From: an uncultured Tenacibaculum sp.
Lineage (GTDB): Bacteria; Bacteroidota; Bacteroidia; Flavobacteriales; Flavobacteriaceae
Assembly (NCBI GenBank): GCA_937922085.1
Contig: CAKZVD010000001.1
Coordinates: 1 to 64,000 of the forward strand
DNA: 64,000 nt
Reading direction: 5' to 3'
Both the position numbers and the translations under genes were made by a program. Under the pieces are notes generated by a model. That model did not search any database. It saw only the letters and a list, made by a program, of their open reading frames with translations, and was not told where the DNA came from. Positions 46,501 to 54,366 of the stretch are shown here, one piece after another (within the stretch, counting starts at the first letter, position 1; every line of letters starts with the position of its first letter).

Positions 46501-48447
46501 AATATTATCAATTATTTTGGTAGATTGCGAAGTGTCTTCAATTTCTAGATTAGAAACAATATCAATTAACATTTCTAAATCACTAGTAATTTGTGCTACT
46601 TCTTTTTCTAAAGCTTTTGCATCAATTACTTTTTTTATAGTAGGTAGTTCTTTTTCTTTTTCAGCAACACGTTCATGATAAGGTGCTAATGCTTTATCAT
46701 TCAATAAAAATTGAACACATCGTTTAGAAATTAAGGTATTTTGTTCTGTAACTTGTTCTTCTAAAGCTTCTAAATGTGTTTTTTGAATATATCGAATATC
46801 GTGTAAGCTAATAACTTCACCACGTAAAGTACGTAACTGACTTAATAAACCAACAAAATCATCAATAGATTTAAAAGAGGTACTCTTAATTTTATTAAAA
46901 AGTTCATCAGACTTTTTATTAATTTCTTTAGTTTCTTTTTCAGCTTGTTTTTTTAATTGAACTACTTTTTCAAATTCGTCAATAGCTGCATTTGCTGCTT
47001 CATTAATTTGAAGCACAGGCAAATTTAATTGATGTGTATCTTCTTCAGGTAACCAATAATAGGTGTCATTAATATCTTTCGATATTTTGGCAATGTCATT
47101 ATAAAGCCCCGTATAATTATCTTCTTTGTTTAAAAGATTGATTAATTCGTGACATTCTGCCATGGCACGAACAATATCTTTGTTTCCTATTTTATATAAT
47201 AAACTATCGGTATGTTGCGATGGCATAAAAGATCCTTTTAAATAAGGAGTTTGCCATATTTGCACCACATGATGTTTGGTTTGCTCGTCTTCTGTACGAA
47301 AGTAACATAATTCACCATTTTCAAGTAAAGTAAATCCATTACAGATGATAGGTGTTTTTACTTCTTGTTCTATAATGTTATAAGACATTAAAATGTATAA
47401 TCCACGAATAGTTGCGTAGAAAATATATAGGAAGTCTTCACCATTAGGCGAGCTTATTTTCTTTTGAAATTTAACTTCTTTTACATCACTTTCAAAAATT
47501 TTATGTTCTCCAGTTTGTAGGTAATATCCGTTAGGAAAAATTAATCCATGGCCATCTGGAAGCAATACAGCAGTATCTTTAATACTGGCTACACGTTGTA
47601 CTTCTTGTAATTTATGATTGTATATAAAATATCTAGGATCTTCTTGAAAAGGCTTAATTTCAAGTGTTACTAAATTACCTAAATCACCATAGCGAAATTG
47701 TCCATCATCTAAAGTTTGATCTACATGCTCTACAGGCTCATCAAGTATTCCTTTTCCTTCATCTGTATTATCTTCAATTTTAATAGTTAAATCACCACCA
47801 ATGGTTTCCACAAAAATCTTATCAAGAATAGATATGTGAGAATGCTTACCATAACGATGCATGTCTCTAGTAACTTCTTGCCATTTGAATTCGTGTTGCT
47901 TAGGAAATTGATATTCGTGTTCACTACGATTATCTATATATTGAAGTTTATTGTCTTTTATAAGCCATTTAAAAGTTTTAATGTCACTCACATTTTCACT
48001 CAATTGAAAAACCATATGTATATAGTTATCAATAACAGCAAACTTAGAGAAAATGGTATTCCTATAATATTTATATAGATTGGTGAAATCATCTATAAAA
48101 AGAGCATCGTTTAGTAAATCTAACGATTGTAAGTGAAAGTGATTGTCTTTAAATTCATAGATGCTAAAAACATCTGATAATTGAATGTCAGTTCGTAAAC
48201 CGAAATGAACATTATAGCCAAAAATAGAAGTATTTCCTAGTGAGATAATATCTCTAGCAATACAGTTATTTTCAGTGTTAATTCTATCGTTAGCAATTAA
48301 TTTGGTTTCTATGCTTCCAAAAACATGTTTTCTAGCGTCATTTAATTTATGTAATCGTTCTTGTAGCTCTTGCTTTTGTTTTTGCAATCTACCTTGAATT
48401 ATTTCATAAGTACCTCCGTCTAATTGTTGTGTGTTTTGGTTTTCCAT
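43594..48447 (-). CDS. giant AAA+ (MoxR-like) 'DNA repair ATPase' family protein
   Basis: 1617 residues. The N-terminal third is beta-rich, repeating short strands that suggest a propeller (FPNGYYLQTGEHKIFE, EDFLYIFYATIRGLYIL). The middle (about 490-800) is a long coiled coil. The C-terminal third holds an AAA+ core: Walker A LISPPGYGKTTL near residue 1260, Walker B VMLYLDDIQ near 1325, sensor-1 VIMAGNPYTESGD. Similar proteins are annotated 'DNA repair ATPase' but sit with PspA/flotillin genes, as here. It may remodel membrane-associated complexes during envelope stress. Confidence 0.8.
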   Translation of the reverse strand: MENQNTQQLDGGTYEIIQGRLQKQKQELQERLHKLNDARKHVFGSIETKLIANDRINTENNCIARDIISLGNTSIFGYNVHFGLRTDIQLSDVFSIYEFKDNHFHLQSLDLLNDALFIDDFTNLYKYYRNTIFSKFAVIDNYIHMVFQLSENVSDIKTFKWLIKDNKLQYIDNRSEHEYQFPKQHEFKWQEVTRDMHRYGKHSHISILDKIFVETIGGDLTIKIEDNTDEGKGILDEPVEHVDQTLDDGQFRYGDLGNLVTLEIKPFQEDPRYFIYNHKLQEVQRVASIKDTAVLLPDGHGLIFPNGYYLQTGEHKIFESDVKEVKFQKKISSPNGEDFLYIFYATIRGLYILMSYNIIEQEVKTPIICNGFTLLENGELCYFRTEDEQTKHHVVQIWQTPYLKGSFMPSQHTDSLLYKIGNKDIVRAMAECHELINLLNKEDNYTGLYNDIAKISKDINDTYYWLPEEDTHQLNLPVLQINEAANAAIDEFEKVVQLKKQAEKETKEINKKSDELFNKIKSTSFKSIDDFVGLLSQLRTLRGEVISLHDIRYIQKTHLEALEEQVTEQNTLISKRCVQFLLNDKALAPYHERVAEKEKELPTIKKVIDAKALEKEVAQITSDLEMLIDIVSNLEIEDTSQSTKIIDNISLIFATLNQLKAGIKNAIKSLGSTEAKADFIAQLKLIDQSIINYIDMATTPEKCDEFLTKTAIQLEELEGKFADFEEFIIQIIEKREEIHSAFDTRKNNLVEKRNKKAVALQTASERILKGVAKKAQTFDSIEDINGYFAADLMINKVRDIINQLKELDDAGKAEAIETQLKVAKEDALRKLKDKQDLYEDGENVIKFGKHKFGVNKQILDLTIVYKNEELNYHLTGTDFYETIDNDTLLQSKKYWNQELVSENKLVYRSAYLAYKIFKNNTNKNLINLTEKELLQLVQKESSNLYSEGYIKGVHDVDASTILYTLVHKHNELGILTYAPTTRGYAQYFWNSLTKEEQDNLNTNIKASGEVLSVFPDSNTFAFIIESLTKSVLSFANDSYLFTEENVNSIANYLFKELQQNNTFQISTDAFSLKEDFIKALKKQDALHKFRKGIEKVENYIDKIHLVKQWVSSFLTNKEGIYASYEEEIVCTLLFEHESTSKIKAVHPIKTIKNLKGTHASITEGMYEFNYHEFVEKLTQFSTVEVPNFITYKETKQQVTEELKDDLKLEEFKPRVLSSFVRNKLIDQVYFPLIGDNLAKQLGTVGDNKRTDRMGMLLLISPPGYGKTTLMEYISNRLGLVFMKINGPAIGHEVTSVDPMAANNSASREELKKLNLAFEMGDNVMLYLDDIQHCNPEFLQKFISLSDGTRKIEGVYNGKSKTYDLRGKKFCVIMAGNPYTESGDRFQIPDMLANRADIYNLGDIIGDTAHLFKLSLIENALTSNPVLHQLSSKYFEDVYALVDKVENNTADVTLKGNHTKQEIQDYTAVLEKVITVRDTIMKVNQAYINSAAMEDSYRIEPSFKLQGSYRDMNKLVAKIVPIMNNEELDRLLLSHYESESQTLTSAAEANLLKYKELTENLSEEEISRWNTIKETFLKNNKLKGFGDKNEMAQILSQMMAFSDNLEGIKEALQKGLDK

Positions 48448-48537
48448 ATATTTTTTTAGAGAAAAGAAGTAAGGTTAAATAAATAAAGTAAGTCTAAGGA
48501 ATATGATTCATTGTGTATACTAATTCCTTTTTGAAAT

Positions 48538-48570
48538 AAACCTCACAAGTTTTTTAAACCTGTGAGGTTT
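48538..48570. repeat. palindromic repeat, copy 2
   Basis: AAACCTCACAAGTTT (48538-48552) pairs with AAACCTGTGAGGTTT (48556-48570), with one G-U pair. It shares the CCTCACA...TGTGAGG core with the copy at 2291. It lies between the flotillin stop and the ATPase start and may attenuate transcription. Confidence 0.8.
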
Positions 48571-48581
48571 TAGTAAGTTAT

Positions 48582-50651
48582 TTATGATAATTTTTTATCA
48601 GATAAACCTAGTCCTTTTGCAAGGTTAAAAAGATTACTGAATAAATTTTCTTCATCATTATTATTTGCTTTTTGTTTTAAATCTACTAACAAATTAGCAA
48701 TTGTTAAATTCTTAATGTCTTCAGATGAAATTCCATATTTAGTAGCGAATTCTTTTACCTTTCCTAATAAATTTCCTTTTACATCATCACTACCTAAAAT
48801 AGCATCTTTTACATCCTGAATATTATCACTATGTTTTACTAATCTATCCACTCCTTTGGCTTTAGTAATTTGACCAATAATTTGATCGAAGAACATTGTT
48901 TCTCCACCAACAATATCAATATTAGCAGCTTTTAAAGCATCTCCAATAACTTGTGCTTGTGCGTCTGCAATATCTTTCTGAACATTAATTTGTGCTAAAT
49001 CTACTTGTAATTCTTTTTCTAAACGTAGTTTAAATTCTTCATGTTCTTTACCAACACCGTCTAGTTTTTTCATTGCTTCTGCTTTCTCTTCAATTCCGGC
49101 AGCATCTGCAATTGCTTTTTCTTTAATAACGGCAGCTTCTGCTAAACCTTCTTCTTTAATAGCTTCTGCTTTTGCTAAAATACCAGCAGCTTCTGCTTTT
49201 GCTTTTTTCTCAATAATACTAGCTTCCACAATTCCTTGACGTTCGTTAGCATCTGCTTTTGCATGCATTACTTGCGCTTCAGACATACCAATAGTTGCTT
49301 CTTCTTTAGCGGTAGCTTCTGCTAATGTTTTACGAGCTTCTGCTTCTTTTTCACTCGCCTCTTTCTGTGCCTGTGCTTCAATATTAATTTCTTCAGCTTT
49401 CTGTTTAGCGGCTTCTTTTTGAGCTTCGGCAGATTTTACTGTTTGAATTAAAGCTTCTTCAGCATTACCTTCTGCGATTGTTATTTTTACTTGCTTTTCA
49501 CGATCAGCAGTTTTAAAAGCTTCAATATCTTTCATATTTTCTTGCTCTTCAACGACCCCTTTTTCTAGCATTACACGATCACGAATCACATCTTGAATGT
49601 TTTTCTTTTCTACCTCTAATACTTTTTCTTTTTCAATTTGTGCTAAAGTTACAATTCGTTCACGTTCAGTAGCTTCTAACATTCTGTCTTTTTCTACACG
49701 TTCTGTTTCTACCGCTTCTGTACGTTGTTTGTTTTTTGCAGCAACAATAATTTGACGTTGCATATTTTCTTCTGCTACTTGTACTTTTTCTTCTGTAGCA
49801 ATACGTGCACTTTCAGATTTTAAACGTTCTTCTTCAGCAACCTTTAAAGTTTCAGCATCTTCACGAGATTTAATATTCGCTATTTCTCGCTTTTGTTGTT
49901 CTTCTTTTTCTGCTAATTGTTTATCTAACTCTAGAATAGCTTCACGTGCTTCAACATCTTGTTTACGAATAACTTTCTCTTCATCACGCATAATTAAGTT
50001 AGATTTAATGTTTTGTGCAGCAGTTAATTCAGTAATTTTTTTAATTCCTTCTGCATCTAAAATATTATCTGCCTTTAAAAAAGAAATAGGAGTTTGCTCT
50101 AAGTAGTCAATAGCACAGTCTTCTAAAGTATATCCATTTAAATCTGTACCAATAATATCAACAATTTCATCTCTAAACTCACGTCTAGCTTCGTAAAGTT
50201 CTGTAAATTGGAATTTTTTACCTACAGATTTTAAAGCTTCCGAAAATTTAGCTTCAAAAAGATCTTCTAAAGTAGTGTGATGAGAAGCTCTTTCACAACC
50301 AATAGTTTGTGCAACCTTCTTTATAAATTCTACTTCATTATTTACACGAACAAAGAAAGCAACTTTAATATCGGCACGCATATTGTCTTTACATACCAAA
50401 CCATCATTTCCTAAACGTTCTATTTGAATTTTCTTTACAGAAATATCCATTATTTCTACCCTGTGGAAAACAGGTACTACATACATACCTCTGTCTGTAG
50501 CAACTTTAGTTCCTTTAAAACCAGTACGAACCAAGGCTTGACCTTGAGGTACTTTTTTGTAAAACATTGCAATAATTGCAAAGTAAACGATAACAATAAA
50601 GAGGATTAGTCCTATAGCTATACTTAAAATTTGAATAATTGAACCTGTCAT
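48582..50651 (-). CDS. YqiK-type flotillin (SPFH/Band 7)
   Basis: 689 residues. One N-terminal transmembrane helix (about 7-29), an SPFH domain (VPQGQALVRTGFKGTKVATDRGMYVVPVFHRVE, GYTLEDCAIDYLEQTP), then a 330-residue Glu/Ala/Lys-rich coiled coil (AKAEAIKEEGLAEAAVIKEK repeats) and a C-terminal oligomerisation region. Flotillins form membrane microdomain scaffolds. The order PspA-YqiJ-YqiK is a conserved gene set. Confidence 0.92.
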   Translation of the reverse strand: MTGSIIQILSIAIGLILFIVIVYFAIIAMFYKKVPQGQALVRTGFKGTKVATDRGMYVVPVFHRVEIMDISVKKIQIERLGNDGLVCKDNMRADIKVAFFVRVNNEVEFIKKVAQTIGCERASHHTTLEDLFEAKFSEALKSVGKKFQFTELYEARREFRDEIVDIIGTDLNGYTLEDCAIDYLEQTPISFLKADNILDAEGIKKITELTAAQNIKSNLIMRDEEKVIRKQDVEAREAILELDKQLAEKEEQQKREIANIKSREDAETLKVAEEERLKSESARIATEEKVQVAEENMQRQIIVAAKNKQRTEAVETERVEKDRMLEATERERIVTLAQIEKEKVLEVEKKNIQDVIRDRVMLEKGVVEEQENMKDIEAFKTADREKQVKITIAEGNAEEALIQTVKSAEAQKEAAKQKAEEINIEAQAQKEASEKEAEARKTLAEATAKEEATIGMSEAQVMHAKADANERQGIVEASIIEKKAKAEAAGILAKAEAIKEEGLAEAAVIKEKAIADAAGIEEKAEAMKKLDGVGKEHEEFKLRLEKELQVDLAQINVQKDIADAQAQVIGDALKAANIDIVGGETMFFDQIIGQITKAKGVDRLVKHSDNIQDVKDAILGSDDVKGNLLGKVKEFATKYGISSEDIKNLTIANLLVDLKQKANNNDEENLFSNLFNLAKGLGLSDKKLS

Positions 50652-50738
50652 AGTAATTAATTAGTTTTTAATTGATTTTTATATTTAATAATTGAGTTTG
50701 TATATTTTAAAATTATAATTATGAAAAGATGAGAATGT

Positions 50739-50758
50739 CAAGGGATTTAAACCCCTTG
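50739..50758. repeat. short inverted repeat between flotillin and YqiJ genes
   Basis: CAAGGG (50739-50744) and CCCTTG (50753-50758) flank an ATTTAAAC loop; a T run follows on the plus strand only. As the genes run on the minus strand, a terminator role is unsure. Confidence 0.5.
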
Positions 50759-50777
50759 TTTTTGTTTTGTAAATTTA

Positions 50778-51518
50778 TTAAAAATTTACATTCACATCTT
50801 GTTCTCTGTATTCTTGAACGTAATAAAATGTCTTTTCTTTATTCTGTTTGATGATTAAAATTGGCGCTCTAAATTTAATATTTTCTCCTTTTAAAGATTT
50901 TATATTAATGTTAAGAGAGTTACCATCAGCCACAACTTCAGCAGTTCCTAATTTATCTTTTGAAATATTAGATAAACAAATTCCTTTTCTACCAATTAAT
51001 TCAGTAGGTTTATCTCCATCTTGATTCAAGTTTTTGAAAAAACTTTTAAAAGGAGTTGTAAAAACTTTAGTTAAAATAAGTGATGGAAAAAAGCCTCCAA
51101 TCATCAAAAGAAAACCAAAATTATTATTGAAACTATGCGTTAAAGTTGTACCAATTGTAGTGGTCATCCACCAAATGAAAATCCAACAAGTAAACGTAAA
51201 CATAAATGGTAAACCAACAAAATTAAAATAGATTAATAATACCTGCCACCATTTTAAAGGCTTTTTTCTTTTACCAACAACATCTTCTTGGTTTACTTCT
51301 GTATTAGCAACATCATGAAAATCGATATTTCCACCTTCAATACCAGTATCTAAATCAAGATCAATATCTGCGTCTATATCTACATCTATATCAATATCTA
51401 AATCAAGATCAAAGTCTATACCTGAAATCATTGTAATAAGCCAGTACACTACTAGTATAATTACAAGAATTGTAAGTGTAATGTTAACGTTAGAGAATAC
51501 AATGTCAGTTAATGTCAT
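50778..51518 (-). CDS. YqiJ/NfeD-like OB-fold membrane protein
   Basis: 246 residues. A transmembrane helix (about 12-32), an unusual segment (34-60) alternating Asp with Leu, Ile, Val or Ala, two further helices (about 90-115, 130-153), then an OB-fold (LIGRKGICLSNISKDKLGTAEVVADGNSLNINIK). This is the YqiJ/DUF1449 layout, partner of the YqiK flotillin. The Asp-rich strand could bind divalent cations. Confidence 0.82.
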   Translation of the reverse strand: MTLTDIVFSNVNITLTILVIILVVYWLITMISGIDFDLDLDIDIDVDIDADIDLDLDTGIEGGNIDFHDVANTEVNQEDVVGKRKKPLKWWQVLLIYFNFVGLPFMFTFTCWIFIWWMTTTIGTTLTHSFNNNFGFLLMIGGFFPSLILTKVFTTPFKSFFKNLNQDGDKPTELIGRKGICLSNISKDKLGTAEVVADGNSLNINIKSLKGENIKFRAPILIIKQNKEKTFYYVQEYREQDVNVNF

Positions 51519-51537
51519 AGCTAGTTTTTATAATAAG

Positions 51538-52248
51538 TTATTTTTTTCCTTTTTGCTCTAACTGCTTTTTTAATGCAGCTAAACTATCTTCTGCTGTTTT
51601 TTTAGTAGTACTAGTAGCTTCATTTAATTTATCATCTATGCTTTTAGAATTTTTAGCTAAATCACCATAAGCCTCAGCCAAAGCTTCTTCTTGTAAAACT
51701 TTATCCTTCATTCTTTCTAACATAGATACGGTGCCCGTAGCATCTAATTCTGCCATTTGCTTGTTTAAGTTTTTAGTAGCTTTAGAAACTTTAACACGTG
51801 CTTTTAGCGTTTTTAATTCGTTTTCCCATTTATTAATAGTGCTTTTAATTTCTTGAACATTACTATCTAATTTATTAACAGATTCATCATAACTACTAGC
51901 TTCGTTTTTAGTACTTTCAATTTGTAAATTTACTTCTTCTTTTTTTATTAAAGCTTCTTTGGCTAACTCATCAGCTTCTTTACTTTTAATTTCACCATTT
52001 TGTGCTTTGGTTAAAATTAGCATTGCTTTTTGTTGGTAGTCATCAGCTTTTGCTGTAAACTCATCTACATCGTTTTTTGCACGAATGGCTAATGCTTTTA
52101 CTTGTGCTAAAGATTCTAGTGATTTTTCTAAATCTAGTTTTAAATCACGTATTCCTTGTTCTGTCATTTTAATAGGATCTTCCATATTGTCTATGGCTGA
52201 ATTCGCTTCTGCTTGCCCTATTTTAAAAATTCGTTTAAAGATATTCAT
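51538..52248 (-). CDS. PspA/IM30 family protein
   Basis: 236 residues from the ATG at 52248 (MNIFKRIFKIGQAEANSAIDNMEDP), an amphipathic opening typical of PspA; a longer upstream start overlaps the previous gene. The rest is coiled coil (QGIRDLKLDLEKSLESLAQVKALAIRAKND and onward). PspA/IM30 proteins are ESCRT-III-like and polymerise on damaged inner membrane. Second gene of the cluster. Confidence 0.93.
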   Translation of the reverse strand: MNIFKRIFKIGQAEANSAIDNMEDPIKMTEQGIRDLKLDLEKSLESLAQVKALAIRAKNDVDEFTAKADDYQQKAMLILTKAQNGEIKSKEADELAKEALIKKEEVNLQIESTKNEASSYDESVNKLDSNVQEIKSTINKWENELKTLKARVKVSKATKNLNKQMAELDATGTVSMLERMKDKVLQEEALAEAYGDLAKNSKSIDDKLNEATSTTKKTAEDSLAALKKQLEQKGKK

Positions 52249-52258
52249 ATCTATTTTT

Positions 52259-52654
52259 TTAATATTTTGAAAATTGTATAATCTGATCAGAATATTCACT
52301 TAGGAGTAAACTTAAAGAGTTTAAACTAGCTTCTATTTCGTTAATGTCAAGATTTTCTAATTGTAAAGTGTCTCTAAAAATAACACGTTCTCCTTTTTCA
52401 TCGAGCACAAAAGCTCCGTGAATAATATCTCTGTTTTTTTGAAGTAATGCTTTATACATTTCTTCATTAGGTTGGTTTGCTTTAAAAATAAATTGTTCCA
52501 TAATTAAAATAGGATAAGCAACACCAATAATTAAGTTTTTAATTCCAAAATTCTCTTTTTCAATAACAAAAATCCCATCAGCTTCGATTTCTTTACTAAT
52601 CGTAAAGTTAAGTTCTAATAAAAAATTCTTTGTTTTATTAAAGTGAATATTCAT
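52259..52654 (-). CDS. YbjN/Tir-chaperone-like small protein
   Basis: 131 residues from the ATG at 52654 (the TTG at 52660 is less likely). Alternating strands and helices (NFLLELNFTISKEIEADGIFVIEKENFGIKNLIIGVAYPILIMEQFIF, HGAFVLDEKGERVIFRDTL) suggest the YbjN/type-III-chaperone fold found with PspA in several phyla. It is the first gene of the PspA-flotillin-ATPase cluster, 10 bases ahead of pspA. Confidence 0.6.
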   Translation of the reverse strand: MNIHFNKTKNFLLELNFTISKEIEADGIFVIEKENFGIKNLIIGVAYPILIMEQFIFKANQPNEEMYKALLQKNRDIIHGAFVLDEKGERVIFRDTLQLENLDINEIEASLNSLSLLLSEYSDQIIQFSKY

Positions 52655-52870
52655 TAGCAATTAGTTTAATAATGTTAGTTAATAGTCGTTTAAAATAATA
52701 TTACTAGTAGAAATACTACAATGTGTAAAGTTAATAGAATCATAACAAAAAATAATTAATAGGTTAGCGCGTTTTTTCTAGAAAAATTAGCAGATTTAAT
52801 TTGAATTAGCTAATATTGTTAGTGTAAAGATAGGGAAAAAAACCTATATTGCAAATAAAATTAGCAAGGC
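52655..52870. promoter_or_regulatory. divergent control region of the PspA cluster and XRE regulator
   Basis: 216 bases with repeated TTAGC motifs: AATTAGC at 52786, 52804 and 52858, a TTAGCTAA palindrome (52806-52813) overlapping CTAATATTGTTAG, plus AATAATGTTAGTTAAT near 52670. The symmetry suggests binding sites for the adjacent XRE regulator controlling both directions. Confidence 0.5.
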
Positions 52871-53626
52871 ATGTCTTTTTTCGGAAGAAATATTAAAAAA
52901 ATTAGAGGAGTTAAAGGGTTGAGTCAAAAATCTTTTGCAGAGTTATTTGATTTAAAAAGAGCTACTTTAGGTGCGTATGAAGAGGGAAGGAGTGAACCTA
53001 AGATAGAAACAATAATTAAGATTGCTAATTATTTTAGCATATCTATTGATAGTATGCTAACGTCAGATTTAACAGTAAATGAATTATTGCGTTTTAAAGA
53101 AGATTTAACGATAGAATCAGATTTAATAAAGGAGAAGATTTTAGTGAAAATTCCGTTTATTTCTGAGTATAATTTAGAAAATTATGCTAAGTACTATAAT
53201 CATCCAAACTTTATAGAAGACTTACCAATTATAAGTTTACCAGTAGCTACTGAAAAGAAGTATAGAGCAATTGAAGTTCCTAATTTGGAAATGACTGCTA
53301 ATGATAAAGGTTTATATCCAAAAGATATTGTAATTGTAGAAAATGTTTCTACAGAGGAAAAACAACAATTAGGAAATGGTGAAGTTGTTTTTGCAGTTGT
53401 TAAAAATGAATATGTTTTTAGAAAGTTATATTATTTAAATGATAATGCATTATTTAAAGCAGAACATAAAAATATTGAAGAAAAAATATATTTAAAAGAA
53501 GATATAGAAGAATTGTGGTTGGCTAAATATTCGTTTATAAAAAGACTACCTTATATTGGGGATGAAGTAGAAGATAAGTTATTGTTTTTAGAAAAAGAAT
53601 TATTGAAATTAAAGAATAGGGGATAA
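52871..53626 (+). CDS. XRE/S24-like transcriptional regulator
   Basis: 251 residues. An N-terminal HTH (IRGVKGLSQKSFAELFDLKRATLGAYEEGRSEP) and a C-terminal LexA/S24-like beta domain (AIEVPNLEMTANDKGLYPKDIVIVE, GEVVFAVVKNEYVFRKLYY). Where S24 peptidases have the nucleophile Ser-Met, this reads EMTAND, so autocleavage looks lost. It may sense a ligand or stress and regulate the divergent PspA operon. Confidence 0.85.
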   Translation: MSFFGRNIKKIRGVKGLSQKSFAELFDLKRATLGAYEEGRSEPKIETIIKIANYFSISIDSMLTSDLTVNELLRFKEDLTIESDLIKEKILVKIPFISEYNLENYAKYYNHPNFIEDLPIISLPVATEKKYRAIEVPNLEMTANDKGLYPKDIVIVENVSTEEKQQLGNGEVVFAVVKNEYVFRKLYYLNDNALFKAEHKNIEEKIYLKEDIEELWLAKYSFIKRLPYIGDEVEDKLLFLEKELLKLKNRG

Positions 53627-53739
53627 TTTTTTCAGTGATCGGTTATCAATTATCAATAAATAGTATTTATAATAAACGTTGTTTATAAGTTTTAGAAAGA
53701 AAATCAGTTGTAAGTTTTAATAGGAAAACAAAAAAAATA

Positions 53740-54165
53740 CTATTTATAATCATTATTAACACCAATACTAAAACCAAATCTATTTTCACTTTCACTTCCT
53801 AAACGATGAATAGCTATTTTATTTAATCCAATTTTACTGAATTCACCAAAGGTTATTTCTTCTTCTTCTAAGAATAGTTTTCCGGTAAATGGTTTTTTTG
53901 CAACATATTCACTTACATTATTACTTTGATATACGCTTATTGAGAGTATTTCATTATCGTTTTTTAAACTACAAGAAACTCCAAAATCATCCCAAATTAC
54001 GTATTGACTACTACTATGAATTCTTCTAGTAGGCTCTCCGAAAATAGTAATTAGTTGTTCTATAGTTGTCGGAAAATTTAAGTTAATATCATTAATAAAA
54101 ATTTCATTTGTTTTACAAATAATAATGAACTCTTTTTTTTTCTTTTTCTTCAAAAATTTTAGCAT
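53740..54165 (-). CDS. hypothetical protein
   Basis: 141 residues with a lysine run at the start (LKKKKKKEF) and a beta-rich body (TTIEQLITIFGEPTRRIHSSSQYVIWDDFGVSCS, KPFTGKLFLEEEEITFGEF). No signal, no membrane helix. I recall a DUF family with this TIEQL..IFGEP pattern but assign no function. Confidence 0.6.
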   Translation of the reverse strand: MLKFLKKKKKKEFIIICKTNEIFINDINLNFPTTIEQLITIFGEPTRRIHSSSQYVIWDDFGVSCSLKNDNEILSISVYQSNNVSEYVAKKPFTGKLFLEEEEITFGEFSKIGLNKIAIHRLGSESENRFGFSIGVNNDYK

Positions 54166-54323
54166 AATATTAAGTTCTAGTTTCTGTTTTATGGGGGTAA
54201 AACTATAAAATATTAGTGATTTTCATACAGGAAAATCCTGTTTTTTTAAATAGTATTATAGATATAATTAATATAAGTCTTAATAAGAGTAAAGTAAATA
54301 ATAAGTAAACAAATACTTTTGGT

Positions 54324-54331
54324 TAAATTTG
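54324..54331 (+). promoter_or_regulatory. -7 element (TAAATTTG) for ndh
   Basis: Exact TAnnTTTG match, 35 bases before the NADH dehydrogenase ATG. No clear -33 element at standard spacing. Confidence 0.55.
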
Positions 54332-54366
54332 CATTTCTATAAAATTAACAGTTAAAATATAACTAA

